In this document: in pieces, positions 17,585 through 26,750 of the stretch
Layout: each line of letters begins with the position of its first letter
Position numbering within the stretch: the first letter of the stretch is position 1
DNA from: Candidatus Riesia pediculicola
Lineage (GTDB): Bacteria > Pseudomonadota > Gammaproteobacteria > Enterobacterales > Enterobacteriaceae
Assembly (NCBI RefSeq): GCF_002073915.1
Contig: NZ_CP012841.1
Span: forward strand, 510,390-574,389
DNA: 64,000 bases
Direction of reading: 5' to 3'
Program-made: the position numbers and the translations under genes
Notes under the pieces: model-generated
What the model was told of the DNA's origin: nothing
Databases searched by the model: none
Seen by the model: the letters and a program-made list of their open reading frames with translations, nothing else

Positions 17585-20419
17585 ATGAAAAATTATAAAG
17601 ATACTATTAATCTACCGAGAACAAAATTTTCGATGTATGGAAATTTAAAAGAAAGAGAACTGGAATTTTTAGAAGAATGGAATAAGAATAAAATGTACCA
17701 TCGTGTTAGAAATTCTAGAAGAGGAAAAAAAACATTTGTATTGCATGACGGGCCACCATATGCCAATGGTAATGTTCATATCGGACATGCAGTTAATAAG
17801 ATTCTTAAGGATATTTTAATAAAGTCAAAAAGGATGAAAGGATTTGATTCTCCTTTTATTCTTGGATGGGATTGCCATGGATTACCAATAGAAAACCAAA
17901 TAGAAAAAATTAAAGGGAAATTATTCAATAAAAATCACTTTTTTGAATTTCGCAAAGAATGTAGAAATTATGCTTATCGACAAATCAAAAAACAAAAAAT
18001 TGATTTCAAGAGAATGGGAATTTTGGCGGATTGGAATCGTTCTTATTTAACTATGCAACCGAATTTAGAATCAAACTCTATTCGAATCTTAGGAAAAATT
18101 ATTGAGAATGATCATCTTATTAGAAAAAGAAAACCAGTCTATTGGTGTACTTTTTGCCAATCAGCTTTAGCAGAGGCAGAAGTTGAATATTATCAAAAAT
18201 ATTCTTTATCCATATATGTAGCATTTAAATCCATTAATTTTTATGAAGTTTATAAAAGATTTCGAATAGATTCTCACAATCTTCCAGTTTATGCGGTTAT
18301 ATGGACAACCAACCCTTGGACATTGCCAGCTAACCAAGCTATCAGCGTTAATAGAAATTTTTTATATCAATTGGTTGAATTGAAAGATTGTGTTTTTATA
18401 GTTTCAGAAAAGCTTCTACAGTCTTTTGTTCGTGCGATGAAGATAAAGAGATGGAATATTCTATCAAGTTGTTATGGTTCAGAATTAGAATTTTTGATGT
18501 TTTCTCATCCTTTCATAAACTTTAATGTCCCAATTGTGTTAAGTGATTTTGTGCATCTGTGTGATGGAACCGGTTTAGTTCACATTTCTCCAGGCCATGG
18601 TCTGGAGGATTATGATATTGGAGTACAATACAATTTAGGAATTAAAAACGTGGTTGATTCAGAAGGTAAGTTTTTGAAAGGTACGAATCCAATTTTGGAT
18701 AACGTTTCCATATTTGAGTCAGATGGTTTGATTACTAGAATTCTAAAACAAAAGAAAAGATTATTATCTTCTCAAACTATCTCTCATAATTACCCATTTT
18801 GTTGGAGACATAAAGTTCCTCTGATATTTCGATCCACCACTCAATGGTTTGTAAGTATGGAAAAAAATTGTTTGAGAGAAAGAATACTGGATAGACTTAA
18901 TGATATCACTTGGTATCCGAAATGGGGTAGAGATCGAATGGAGGAGATGATTCAAAATCATCCAGATTGGTGTATTTCTAGACAACGATCTTGGGGTACT
19001 CCAATTCCATTATTCATACATAAGAAAAATCAAGAAATGCATCCTAATACTCTTGAATTTATATCAGACATTTCTAAAAAAGTGGAAATTTTTGGAAGTG
19101 AATATTGGTGGAACATTAATATTCGTGAATTTTTATCTGAAAAAGATGAGAAAGAATATTTTAAAGAGAAAGATATTTTAGATGTTTGGTTTGATTCTGG
19201 TTCGATTAGTTATTCTGTAGTTGATAACGATCTCAAAGATCATCTTCCAGACATATATTTAGAAGGATTCGATCAATACAGAGGATGGTTTATGTCTTCT
19301 TTAATTTTATCTGTTGCAGTTAAAAACAATATTCCATGTAAAACAATCATTGCTCATGGATTTGTAGTAGATGAGCATGGAAGAAAGATGTCCAAATCTG
19401 TTGGAAATATTATCACTCCTAAAGAAATTATAGATGAATTTGGAGCGGACGTCTTAAGATTGTGGGTAGCTTCTTCAAACTATAGAAAAGAAATCAATAT
19501 TTCAGAAAAAATAATAGCAGGAACTATCGATCACTACCGAAAGATCAGAAACACCATGCGTTTTTTATTATCCAATATAAATGATTTCGATATTCGAACT
19601 GATGAAATTGATTTTTTAGACATGGTCGCTTTAGATCAGAGAATGTTAATTATCGCAAAATATTTTCAAGAAAAGATTATTGTGTATTATGAAGATTATA
19701 AATTCCATAAAGTGATAGAATCAGTACTGACTTTCTGTTCAATTGAACTCAGCTCTGAATATTTTAGTTTAGTTAAAGATCGTCAGTATATGGATCTACG
19801 TGATAGTATTTCAAGAAGAAGTTGCCAAACAACTTTTTTTCATATACTTTCAGCTTTAATTCGATGGATCTCTCCAATATTATCTTTCACTTCATATGAA
19901 ATTTGGAAATTTCTTTTTAAAAATTCAGAAAATAACTTATTTTCTGAAAATTACTATACGTATTTGAATGAGATTCCTAAAGATGGAATTATTAGTATGG
20001 ACAATTGGAACCTTATATTTCTTATCAAGAAAGAGGTCAATAGGATAATTGAAAAGAAAAGAAAGGAGAAAAAAATTAATCATTCTTTAGAATCCAATGT
20101 TGTTCTTTATGCTAATTCGAAAATAAAGGGTATATTAAAATTGATAAATAAGGAATTAAAGTTTTTATTTCTAACATCAGAAGTAAGAATTGAAAATATC
20201 AAAAAAAAAGATATTGAGAAAAAAATAAAAAATTGGGAAACTGATTTAAATGGATTAAAAATAATAGTTAGTAAATCAAAAGGGAGAAAATGCGATCGTT
20301 GTTGGCATTACTTTAATGATTCTCAAGAAGAAGATGAGAAAATTGGAGATATTTCAAAATTATGCAGAAGATGTATTTTAAATTTAAATGGAAAAATGGA
20401 GATTAGAAAATTTATATGA
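17585..20419 (+). CDS. ileS: Isoleucyl-tRNA synthetase
   Basis: Class I synthetase charging isoleucine tRNAs, including the CAU-anticodon tRNA-Ile2 in this window after lysidine modification. It has 944 residues (E. coli 938). The HIGH motif is in PPYANGNVHIGHA (about residue 65), WDCHGLPIE follows, the editing domain has TTNPWTLPANQA, and the second signature is GRKMSKSVGN near residue 600. The C-terminal zinc site survives as CDRCWHYF and LCRRC. The start is three bases after ribF, and the last 32 bases overlap lspA. Confidence 0.98.
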   Translation: MKNYKDTINLPRTKFSMYGNLKERELEFLEEWNKNKMYHRVRNSRRGKKTFVLHDGPPYANGNVHIGHAVNKILKDILIKSKRMKGFDSPFILGWDCHGLPIENQIEKIKGKLFNKNHFFEFRKECRNYAYRQIKKQKIDFKRMGILADWNRSYLTMQPNLESNSIRILGKIIENDHLIRKRKPVYWCTFCQSALAEAEVEYYQKYSLSIYVAFKSINFYEVYKRFRIDSHNLPVYAVIWTTNPWTLPANQAISVNRNFLYQLVELKDCVFIVSEKLLQSFVRAMKIKRWNILSSCYGSELEFLMFSHPFINFNVPIVLSDFVHLCDGTGLVHISPGHGLEDYDIGVQYNLGIKNVVDSEGKFLKGTNPILDNVSIFESDGLITRILKQKKRLLSSQTISHNYPFCWRHKVPLIFRSTTQWFVSMEKNCLRERILDRLNDITWYPKWGRDRMEEMIQNHPDWCISRQRSWGTPIPLFIHKKNQEMHPNTLEFISDISKKVEIFGSEYWWNINIREFLSEKDEKEYFKEKDILDVWFDSGSISYSVVDNDLKDHLPDIYLEGFDQYRGWFMSSLILSVAVKNNIPCKTIIAHGFVVDEHGRKMSKSVGNIITPKEIIDEFGADVLRLWVASSNYRKEINISEKIIAGTIDHYRKIRNTMRFLLSNINDFDIRTDEIDFLDMVALDQRMLIIAKYFQEKIIVYYEDYKFHKVIESVLTFCSIELSSEYFSLVKDRQYMDLRDSISRRSCQTTFFHILSALIRWISPILSFTSYEIWKFLFKNSENNLFSENYYTYLNEIPKDGIISMDNWNLIFLIKKEVNRIIEKKRKEKKINHSLESNVVLYANSKIKGILKLINKELKFLFLTSEVRIENIKKKDIEKKIKNWETDLNGLKIIVSKSKGRKCDRCWHYFNDSQEEDEKIGDISKLCRRCILNLNGKMEIRKFI

Positions 20420-20906
20420 ATTTCAAGAAAAAATTAATTTTTTTTTCTTTTTTTTATTTTTTATGGATCGTTTTACAAAATTATTTTTTTTGAATATAGA
20501 CGGATCATCAAAATCTATTTATTTGAATAGATTTCTAAATCTAGAATATGTTCGAAATTATGGAATAGCTTTTGGATTGGTTTCCAACGAAAGTAATTTC
20601 TTTTATTTTCTTATCTTCTTTGTTGGTCTTCTAACTTTATATGTTTTAATTTTTCTTATATCGGTAGGATATAATGATAAAGATAGATATCTTTGTTATT
20701 TCATGATTTTAGCTGGGGCTTTTGGAAATTTAATTGATAGGTTGATTTATGGATATATAATTGATTTTATAGATCTTCATGTAGGAAGATATCATTTTCC
20801 TACATTTAATACGGCAGATTTTTCGATATTTTTGGGAGAGATCTTTTTGATTTTAAGAATTTTCTTTAAGAAAGGCAGTAATGCATTTAAGGATAAGAAG
20901 AAATAA
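20388..20906 (+). CDS. lspA: Lipoprotein signal peptidase (signal peptidase II)
   Basis: Inner-membrane aspartic protease that cleaves the signal peptide of diacylated prolipoproteins. It has 172 residues (E. coli 164) with four hydrophobic segments. Family motifs are NLEYVRNYGIAFG, the first catalytic Asp in GAFGNLIDR and the second in FNTADFSI. The ATG at 20388 lies inside ileS, so translation is probably coupled. Retention implies that some lipoproteins are still processed. FkpB, normally the next gene, is missing from the 133-bp gap before ispH. Confidence 0.95.
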   Translation: MEKWRLENLYEFQEKINFFFFFLFFMDRFTKLFFLNIDGSSKSIYLNRFLNLEYVRNYGIAFGLVSNESNFFYFLIFFVGLLTLYVLIFLISVGYNDKDRYLCYFMILAGAFGNLIDRLIYGYIIDFIDLHVGRYHFPTFNTADFSIFLGEIFLILRIFFKKGSNAFKDKKK

Positions 20907-21039
20907 AAAAATTTTTTATAATTTTTGAATGAACAATCCTTCATTTTCTATAATCTCGATGAAAAGAAAAGATGAATTAAAGAAAATAGAAGATTTCCTG
21001 TAAAACAGAGTTTCATCAATAGAATCGCAGTAGTAGACT

Positions 21040-21975
21040 ATGAAAATATTTTTAGCTAATCCCAGAGGATTTTGTGCAGGAGTGCGTAGATCAATTGATT
21101 GTGTCAATTTTGCTATGAATTTTCATAAACCAGTATATGTTAAACATGAGATTGTTCATAATACTCATGTTGTCGAAGGATTTCGAAAGAAGGGAATCAA
21201 TTTCATTGAAAAAATCTCTGATGTTCCAGATGGATCAATTCTGATATTTTCTGCGCATGGGGTATCAAGATCTATCTTTTTAGAGGCAAAGAATCGTAAT
21301 TCTTTATCCATATTGGACGCTACTTGTCCTTTAGTAAAAAAAATACATACTAGAATTCATAGAGCAAGTAAAAATTCACAAGATGTAATTTTAATAGGAG
21401 ATCCAAAACATCCTGAAATTCAAGGATCAGTAGGGCATTATGAAAGAAACGAACGTTCCAAAATACATGTAGTTAACTCATTGCATGATATTGATCATAT
21501 AAATCTTCGAAATACAGAAGACTTAATTTTTTCTACGCAAACGACTTTATCGATTGATCATACTAAACTGATGATAAAAAAATTGATATCCAAATTTCCG
21601 AAGGTTGAAGGACCCAGTTCTAGCGAAATATGTTATGCGACGAGAAACAGACAAGAAGCTCTTCGAGAATTATCAAAAAAATCTAATACGATCTTAGTAG
21701 TTGGATCCAAAAATTCCTCTAATTCAAATAGTCTATTAAAGCTTTCAAGAAAATTAGGAAAGGAGGGATTTTTAATTGATACTATAAAAGAAATTGAGAA
21801 AATATCTTTTAATCGATCTCTACCGATTGGTTTAACTGCTGGAGCATCTACTCCTTCTTCAATGATATTCGAAGTTATTAAAAGATTAAATAGAATTGGA
21901 TTCGATGAAATTCAAGAAATTTCACCTTTCAAAAAAGAAAAAATGATCTTTAGATTTCCTCGTTTTGAAAATTAA
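21040..21975 (+). CDS. ispH: 4-hydroxy-3-methylbut-2-enyl diphosphate reductase
   Basis: Last step of the MEP isoprenoid pathway, making IPP and DMAPP with an iron-sulfur cluster. It has 311 residues (E. coli 316). The three cluster cysteines are in NPRGFCAGVRR, LDATCPLVKK and SEICYATRNRQ; substrate-binding histidines are in VHNTHVV, FSAHGVS and GDPKHPEIQG, the last also with the catalytic Glu. It supplies the polyprenyl chains needed by the Ubi proteins encoded upstream and for undecaprenyl carriers. Position between lspA and dapB is as in E. coli, with fkpB and rihC lost. Confidence 0.98.
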   Translation: MKIFLANPRGFCAGVRRSIDCVNFAMNFHKPVYVKHEIVHNTHVVEGFRKKGINFIEKISDVPDGSILIFSAHGVSRSIFLEAKNRNSLSILDATCPLVKKIHTRIHRASKNSQDVILIGDPKHPEIQGSVGHYERNERSKIHVVNSLHDIDHINLRNTEDLIFSTQTTLSIDHTKLMIKKLISKFPKVEGPSSSEICYATRNRQEALRELSKKSNTILVVGSKNSSNSNSLLKLSRKLGKEGFLIDTIKEIEKISFNRSLPIGLTAGASTPSSMIFEVIKRLNRIGFDEIQEISPFKKEKMIFRFPRFEN

Positions 21976-21994
21976 TTTCTGATTCTTTTTAGTC

Positions 21995-22006
21995 TGATTC
22001 GAATCA
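21995..22006. repeat. 12-bp perfect palindrome upstream of dapB
   Basis: TGATTCGAATCA reads identically on both strands and lies about 50 bases before the dapB start. It could be a protein-binding site or chance; no regulator can be named. Confidence 0.3.
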
Positions 22007-22055
22007 TTTTAGTTATCATTAAAATAATCGTTAATGTCTTTTGTTTTTGAAAAAA

Positions 22056-22844
22056 ATGAAAAAATTTACTGATCTTCAAAAAAAAATTAGAATTGCTATT
22101 GCTGGATCTTTTGGAAGAATGGGAAAAGACTTAATCAAAACTTTTTCTAAAGAACCAAGATTTTCTATCGAACTTTTTTTAAATAAAGATTTCAAAATTA
22201 AATCTCAAATTGATCTTCTAAAAAACTCTGATCAATTTGATTTATTAATTGATTTTACAAGTCCGATAGGAACTATGCAAAATGTTGTTCTTTGTAAAGA
22301 AATAAAAAAACCAATCATTATTGGAACAACTGGTTTGAGTCAAAGAAATATTCGTTATATTGTTCAATTTTCTCGATATATTCCAATATTAATCTCTGAG
22401 AATTTTAGTTTTGGGATGAACTTATTATTTAAATTTTTTCAAGAGTATTCGGAAATATTGAATAACAGTTATCAAATCAAATTAACCGAAACACATCATA
22501 AAAATAAACGTGATTTTCCATCGGGAACATCTATTAAAATAGAAAAAATTCTTTCTAGAAAAAAAGAGTCTGAAAGAAATTTCGATAGTTTCTTCAGTTC
22601 TCAAAAAAAGAGTCTTCATCAACCACTTGACAAAAATAAGAAAATTCTTCTTTCTTCTACTCGTTCTCATCTTACTTTAAGTGAACATGAAGTTACTTTT
22701 TCTAGAAAATATGAAAAGATAAAAATTCGGCATATCGTTCAAAATAGAAAAGTTTTTTGCGAAGGAGTAATGAGATCTTGCTTTTGGATTATTCGTAAAA
22801 AAAACGGATTATACCATTCTCAAGAAGTATTTTTAGGAAAGTAG
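22056..22844 (+). CDS. dapB: 4-hydroxy-tetrahydrodipicolinate reductase
   Basis: Reduces hydroxy-tetrahydrodipicolinate toward diaminopimelate and lysine. From the ATG at 22056 (MKKFTDLQKK) it has 262 residues (E. coli 273); a TTG at 22041 would add five. The NAD(P)H-binding loop is IAIAGSFGRMGKDL (E. coli IAGAGGRMG), so the usual Gly after Ala is Ser. The catalytic His and Lys lie in ETHHKNKRDFPSGTSI, and GTTGLSQ is the cofactor-side motif. Together with the aspartokinase-only thrA it suggests that aspartate flux is now used for diaminopimelate in peptidoglycan. It ends the block colinear with the E. coli 0-minute region. Confidence 0.95.
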   Translation: MKKFTDLQKKIRIAIAGSFGRMGKDLIKTFSKEPRFSIELFLNKDFKIKSQIDLLKNSDQFDLLIDFTSPIGTMQNVVLCKEIKKPIIIGTTGLSQRNIRYIVQFSRYIPILISENFSFGMNLLFKFFQEYSEILNNSYQIKLTETHHKNKRDFPSGTSIKIEKILSRKKESERNFDSFFSSQKKSLHQPLDKNKKILLSSTRSHLTLSEHEVTFSRKYEKIKIRHIVQNRKVFCEGVMRSCFWIIRKKNGLYHSQEVFLGK

Positions 22845-23107
22845 ATTTCTTGAAAATCCATGAGAATAATTCTTAAAATAATTTTTTTAAATCCTTGGAA
22901 TATCTCCTAAACCATTTTCTCATTAAAAAAGGAACGATAGTATTCTCGAAAAATTTGTAAAAGTTTTTAACGAATTTTATAGAAAATTGGATCGTAGAAA
23001 AACTTTTTGTAATAACTTTTTGCTATCTACAAAAAAACTTAAAATTGATTAAAGAATATGTTGACCACTTTCTTGTTATCTATTTTTTTTTAAAAAAAAT
23101 AATATTT

Positions 23108-24139
23108 ATGAATAGTATCCATTATTTTGATAATTTGAATATCTCGAAAATTCTTAAAGATGATCAAAATTACTGTTTTCAAAAATACGAAATACAACCA
23201 ATATCTATTTCAGACGCATCATCAAAAAACAATTCTTTATTTTTTTATACTAAGAAAGTTGGATTTTTTTTTCGAAAATCTTCTTTATTATTAGTAAAAA
23301 ATAATCAAAGAAAAATTCATTTCGATTTTTCGAACCAGTCTTTAAGAAATATCGTAAAAAAAAAAGAAGATAATTTTTTTTTAAATCAATTTGATAAAAA
23401 AAGTTTTAAATCAATTTTTAAAGAAAAAATTATTCGATCAAATTTTAGATTTCTTTTAAAAAAGAGTGTTCTCACATATAAAAGAAGTTGGATCAGACTT
23501 TTTAAAAATACTTCTCAAAAAATTGAAAAGAAACTTTCTAAAGTTACGATTATTTTTTCTGACATTATCGAACAAATAGTTTTTAAACTTTTTCAAATGA
23601 GTTATATAGAGTTTGTTCCGAAATTAAAGAGTTTTGTCTTTCATAAGTTCTTTTCTTTCTTGTCTTTTTCTATTCATGTTTCAGATGAAAAAGACTTTTG
23701 TTCTAAAAAGTTAAAGAAACCAATTTTCATTGATTCAAATATGGATCTTTTAAAATATCCTACCGAAAGGATTTTTAAAATTTCTTCTCGTTTTAGCTTG
23801 CGAAGGATTAATCCTGTAACAGGTTTGTTATCTCCTCACAGAGGAACAGATTTTTCTATGCCTGTTGGAACTTCAGTATTATCTGTAGCGAATGGAACAG
23901 TTTCTATTGCAAAATATAGTAATATCGCCGGATACTTCATTGTAATACAACATGAAAATAAATTAGTCACAAAGTATATGCATTTATTAAAATTGATGGT
24001 TAAACCTGGACAAAAAGTGAAAAAAGGACAATGTATTGGACTTTCTGGAAATACTGGGAGAACCACCGGACCACATCTTCATTACGAGATTTGGGTTGGA
24101 AGTCAAGCAATTGACCCTTTAACCATGATATTTAAATGA
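23108..24139 (+). CDS. mepM: Murein DD-endopeptidase MepM (M23 family)
   Basis: Zinc metallopeptidase that cuts meso-DAP-D-Ala cross-links so that peptidoglycan can expand. The C-terminal third is clear: FKISSRFSLRRINPVTG, HRGTDFSMPVGT (first zinc ligands), YMHLLKLMVKPGQKVKKG and the HxH motif in TTGPHLHYEIW. These match E. coli MepM (YebA) rather than NlpD. The N-terminal two thirds are strongly diverged and the protein (343 residues) is shorter than the E. coli 440. The start is uncertain: the frame is open upstream, and a TTG at 23045 would add a hydrophobic stretch (FLVIYFFLKKIIF) that could be the membrane anchor the family normally has. No clear ribosome-binding site supports either. 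Confidence 0.88.
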   Translation: MNSIHYFDNLNISKILKDDQNYCFQKYEIQPISISDASSKNNSLFFYTKKVGFFFRKSSLLLVKNNQRKIHFDFSNQSLRNIVKKKEDNFFLNQFDKKSFKSIFKEKIIRSNFRFLLKKSVLTYKRSWIRLFKNTSQKIEKKLSKVTIIFSDIIEQIVFKLFQMSYIEFVPKLKSFVFHKFFSFLSFSIHVSDEKDFCSKKLKKPIFIDSNMDLLKYPTERIFKISSRFSLRRINPVTGLLSPHRGTDFSMPVGTSVLSVANGTVSIAKYSNIAGYFIVIQHENKLVTKYMHLLKLMVKPGQKVKKGQCIGLSGNTGRTTGPHLHYEIWVGSQAIDPLTMIFK

Positions 24140-24195
24140 TCAGACTTTATTTAGTCCAAAAAATTCTAAAAGTTTGCTCTTCTAAAATTATTAAT

Positions 24196-25917
24196 CTAAC
24201 TTCTTCTTAAGAATCTTTTTATCTCTAATCTGATAGATCTAGAAGAAGACATTTTAAGAATATTTTCTGTAAATTCTTTTGATTCTTGAAATTTTAATTT
24301 TCTTATTTGTTTTTTAACTCTAGGAATAGATGTTGAATTCATACTGAATTTATCTAACCCCATTCCGATTAAAACAACGGTTGCAAACTCATCTGAAGCT
24401 AATTCACCACATATACCGACCTCTTTTCCTTCGTAATGAGCATTGCTTATTACCATTTTCATAAGTCTCAGTACTGATGGAGATAAAGGATCATACAAAT
24501 GCGATATTGACTGATTACCCCTATCCACTGCTAGAGTGTATTGAATCAGATCATTGGTTCCTATACTAAAAAAATCTACTTCCCTCGCTAGCTCTTTGGA
24601 CATAATGGCAGCAGAAGGAGTTTCTATCATTATTCCAATTTCTATATTTTCCTTAAAAGTATATTTTTTGCAATTTAACTGATTTTTTACAAAAGAAAGT
24701 TTGTTTTTTAAATTCATTATCTCTTCTAAAGAGATAACCATTGGGAACATGATCTTTAAATTTCCAAAATTAGAAGCACGTAAAATAGCTCTCAATTGAC
24801 TTAATATAATTTCTTCTTCGTTTCTGATAATCCTTATTGCGCGTAATCCTAAAAATGGATTGTCTTCTTTCGGAATTTTCATGTATGAAACAAATTTGTC
24901 TCCTCCAATATCTATTGTTCTAATTATGATAGGTTTAGGATTCATAATTTCCGCAGCTTTTTTATAAGTTTGAAATTGTTCTTCTTCTGTCGGAGGAGAG
25001 CTTCTGTTCATAAATAGAAACTCGGTTCTGTACAATCCGATTCCTTCTGATCCATTTTTTTTAACTAGTTCAATATCTTCATTGGAACCAACATTGGATT
25101 GTAAAATAATTCGACGATTGTCTAATGTAATTGCTGGAAGATATCTAAGATTGTTCAATTCTTTCTTCCATGTTAAGTAATTTTTTTTAATTTTTTTTAT
25201 TTTTTCGATTATTTCAGAAGATGGATTTTTATAAATTCTATTATTTATAGAATCCAACACTATATAATCATCTGTTTTAAAATATTCAGTAGCTCGACCA
25301 GTACCAACTATTGTTGGAATATCCATTGATCTTGCTATGATTGAGAAATGGGAATTTTGATTTCCATGATTTGTAACTAATCCAATAATTTTATCCATCT
25401 TTAGTTGAATAATGTCGGATGGAGATAAATCTTCGGCGATTAATACTACTCCTTTCGAAATGATAGATAGATTGACGATAGGAATCTTCAATATATTCTT
25501 TACAATTCTTTCTTGAATATCTTTAAAGTCGGATATCCTATTTTTTAGATATTCATTTTTTATTTCTTGTAATTTTGATATTTGAAAATCGATTACTTTT
25601 GTTACTGCAGCAGAAGCACAATAATGTTTCTCTCTAATCAGAGAGAGAACTTCCTTTTCGAACTCTTCATCTTCAATTAGCATGATGTGTCCTTCGAATA
25701 TTTCCCTTTTTTCCTTATCCATTTTTTTTATCTTCAAAAGATTTTTGATAGATTGAATTTGATCTACCGATTTCTTTCTATTTTTATAAAACGAATCGAT
25801 TTCTTCTAAAATTTGATCCTTAGAAATTTTTTGATAATTTATAGTGATTTTTTCTTTTTTAAAAATTAAACATTTTCCTGAAACAATTCCGGGAGATACT
25901 GGAATTCCTTTAACCAT
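24196..25917 (-). CDS. ptsI: Phosphoenolpyruvate-protein phosphotransferase (Enzyme I)
   Basis: First protein of the sugar phosphotransferase system; takes phosphate from PEP and passes it to HPr. It has 573 residues (E. coli 575). The phosphorylated His is in NSHFSIIARSMDIPTIVGTG, where E. coli has TSHTSIMARS; the preceding GGR is replaced by GNQ. Later landmarks are GIGLYRTEFLFMNR, DIGGDKFVSY, NPFLGLRAIR, FFSIGTNDLIQYTLAVDR and GICGELASDE with the active-site Cys. It follows ptsH by 54 bp. Crr (EIIA-Glc), the third gene of the E. coli operon, is missing. Confidence 0.97.
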   Translation of the reverse strand: MVKGIPVSPGIVSGKCLIFKKEKITINYQKISKDQILEEIDSFYKNRKKSVDQIQSIKNLLKIKKMDKEKREIFEGHIMLIEDEEFEKEVLSLIREKHYCASAAVTKVIDFQISKLQEIKNEYLKNRISDFKDIQERIVKNILKIPIVNLSIISKGVVLIAEDLSPSDIIQLKMDKIIGLVTNHGNQNSHFSIIARSMDIPTIVGTGRATEYFKTDDYIVLDSINNRIYKNPSSEIIEKIKKIKKNYLTWKKELNNLRYLPAITLDNRRIILQSNVGSNEDIELVKKNGSEGIGLYRTEFLFMNRSSPPTEEEQFQTYKKAAEIMNPKPIIIRTIDIGGDKFVSYMKIPKEDNPFLGLRAIRIIRNEEEIILSQLRAILRASNFGNLKIMFPMVISLEEIMNLKNKLSFVKNQLNCKKYTFKENIEIGIMIETPSAAIMSKELAREVDFFSIGTNDLIQYTLAVDRGNQSISHLYDPLSPSVLRLMKMVISNAHYEGKEVGICGELASDEFATVVLIGMGLDKFSMNSTSIPRVKKQIRKLKFQESKEFTENILKMSSSRSIRLEIKRFLRRS

Positions 25918-25971
25918 AAATTTGACCTTATTTTTTTTATAAAACGAATTAAAATTTTTAAAATATTTATT

Positions 25972-26229
25972 TTATTCTAATCGATTTATCAATTTAGTTA
26001 GAAATTCTACAGCATTTTTTTCATCTTTTCCTTCTGCTGATATTGTAATAACGTCTCCTGTAGATATACCAAGTGTTTGCAACTTAAATAGACTTTTTGC
26101 ATTAACTACTTTTTCTCCGTAACTAATAGTTATATTTGAAAGAAATCTTTTTGCTTGTTTTACAAATTGAGAAGCTGGACGTATATGAAAACCATTTTGA
26201 ATATTTACAGTAACTTCTTTTTGAAACAT
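25972..26229 (-). CDS. ptsH: Phosphocarrier protein HPr
   Basis: Small carrier that takes phosphate from Enzyme I to sugar-specific EII proteins. It has 85 residues, exactly the E. coli length. The phosphorylated His15 is in NGFHIRPA, and the second interface helix with Ser46 is [13 protein letters not shown]. First gene of a two-gene ptsHI unit. In E. coli cysK and cysZ lie upstream and crr downstream; all are absent here. No EII gene is present in this window, so the sugar served cannot be stated. Confidence 0.97.
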   Translation of the reverse strand: MFQKEVTVNIQNGFHIRPASQFVKQAKRFLSNITISYGEKVVNAKSLFKLQTLGISTGDVITISAEGKDEKNAVEFLTKLINRLE

Positions 26230-26750
26230 ATGGATATCCTGATTATTAGTTTAATTAAATATATAATTTTTATGGCAAGAAACCAATTTTTTTGTGAAAG
26301 ATGTTTTAAAAAAAAATTGATTAAAAATGTTATTGAAACTCAACATATTTCATAGGTTATTAATCAAATTAATAAAGATCAGAAATATTTAATTTATAGA
26401 AATTTTTTTAAACTCACTTTCTTATATAATACATATTTTTATAAAAAATTCTTTTAAATTTATCCAGGCTAATTTTTTAATAGTAATATATTTTGGAAAA
26501 TCTAGAGTATTAATTCTAATTTGAAAAGAGATTAAAAAAATAGATTAATACAATTATATTTTAGTATATTTGAAATTTTATTTTTATTGGTTTTCTTTAT
26601 GTAAAGATTTTTATTCATGATTTTTTGATAAAGTAAAAACCAATTTTGCCAGGTTCGTCGAATTTCTAATTGATATCAGATTTATTTCATTTTAAGTATG
26701 ATCTATTTTGGAAACGACACAAATTTATACAACCTTAGTTATATCAAATA
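26230..26750. other. Eroded spacer between divergent ptsH and ligA
   Basis: A 521-bp, extremely AT-rich interval occupying the place of cysK, cysZ and zipA in E. coli. It holds a perfect AT-only stem-loop (TTATTAAT 26357-26364, ATTAATAA 26368-26375) and presumably both promoters. I see no convincing gene remnant; a short plus-strand frame ending near 26355 mostly overlaps ptsH and resembles nothing I know. Confidence 0.45.

Noticed and set aside
26155-26355. 66-codon plus-strand frame overlapping the ptsH start, ending in a Cys-containing stretch
   Set aside because: Most of it is antisense to ptsH and the rest resembles no family; no good ribosome-binding site.
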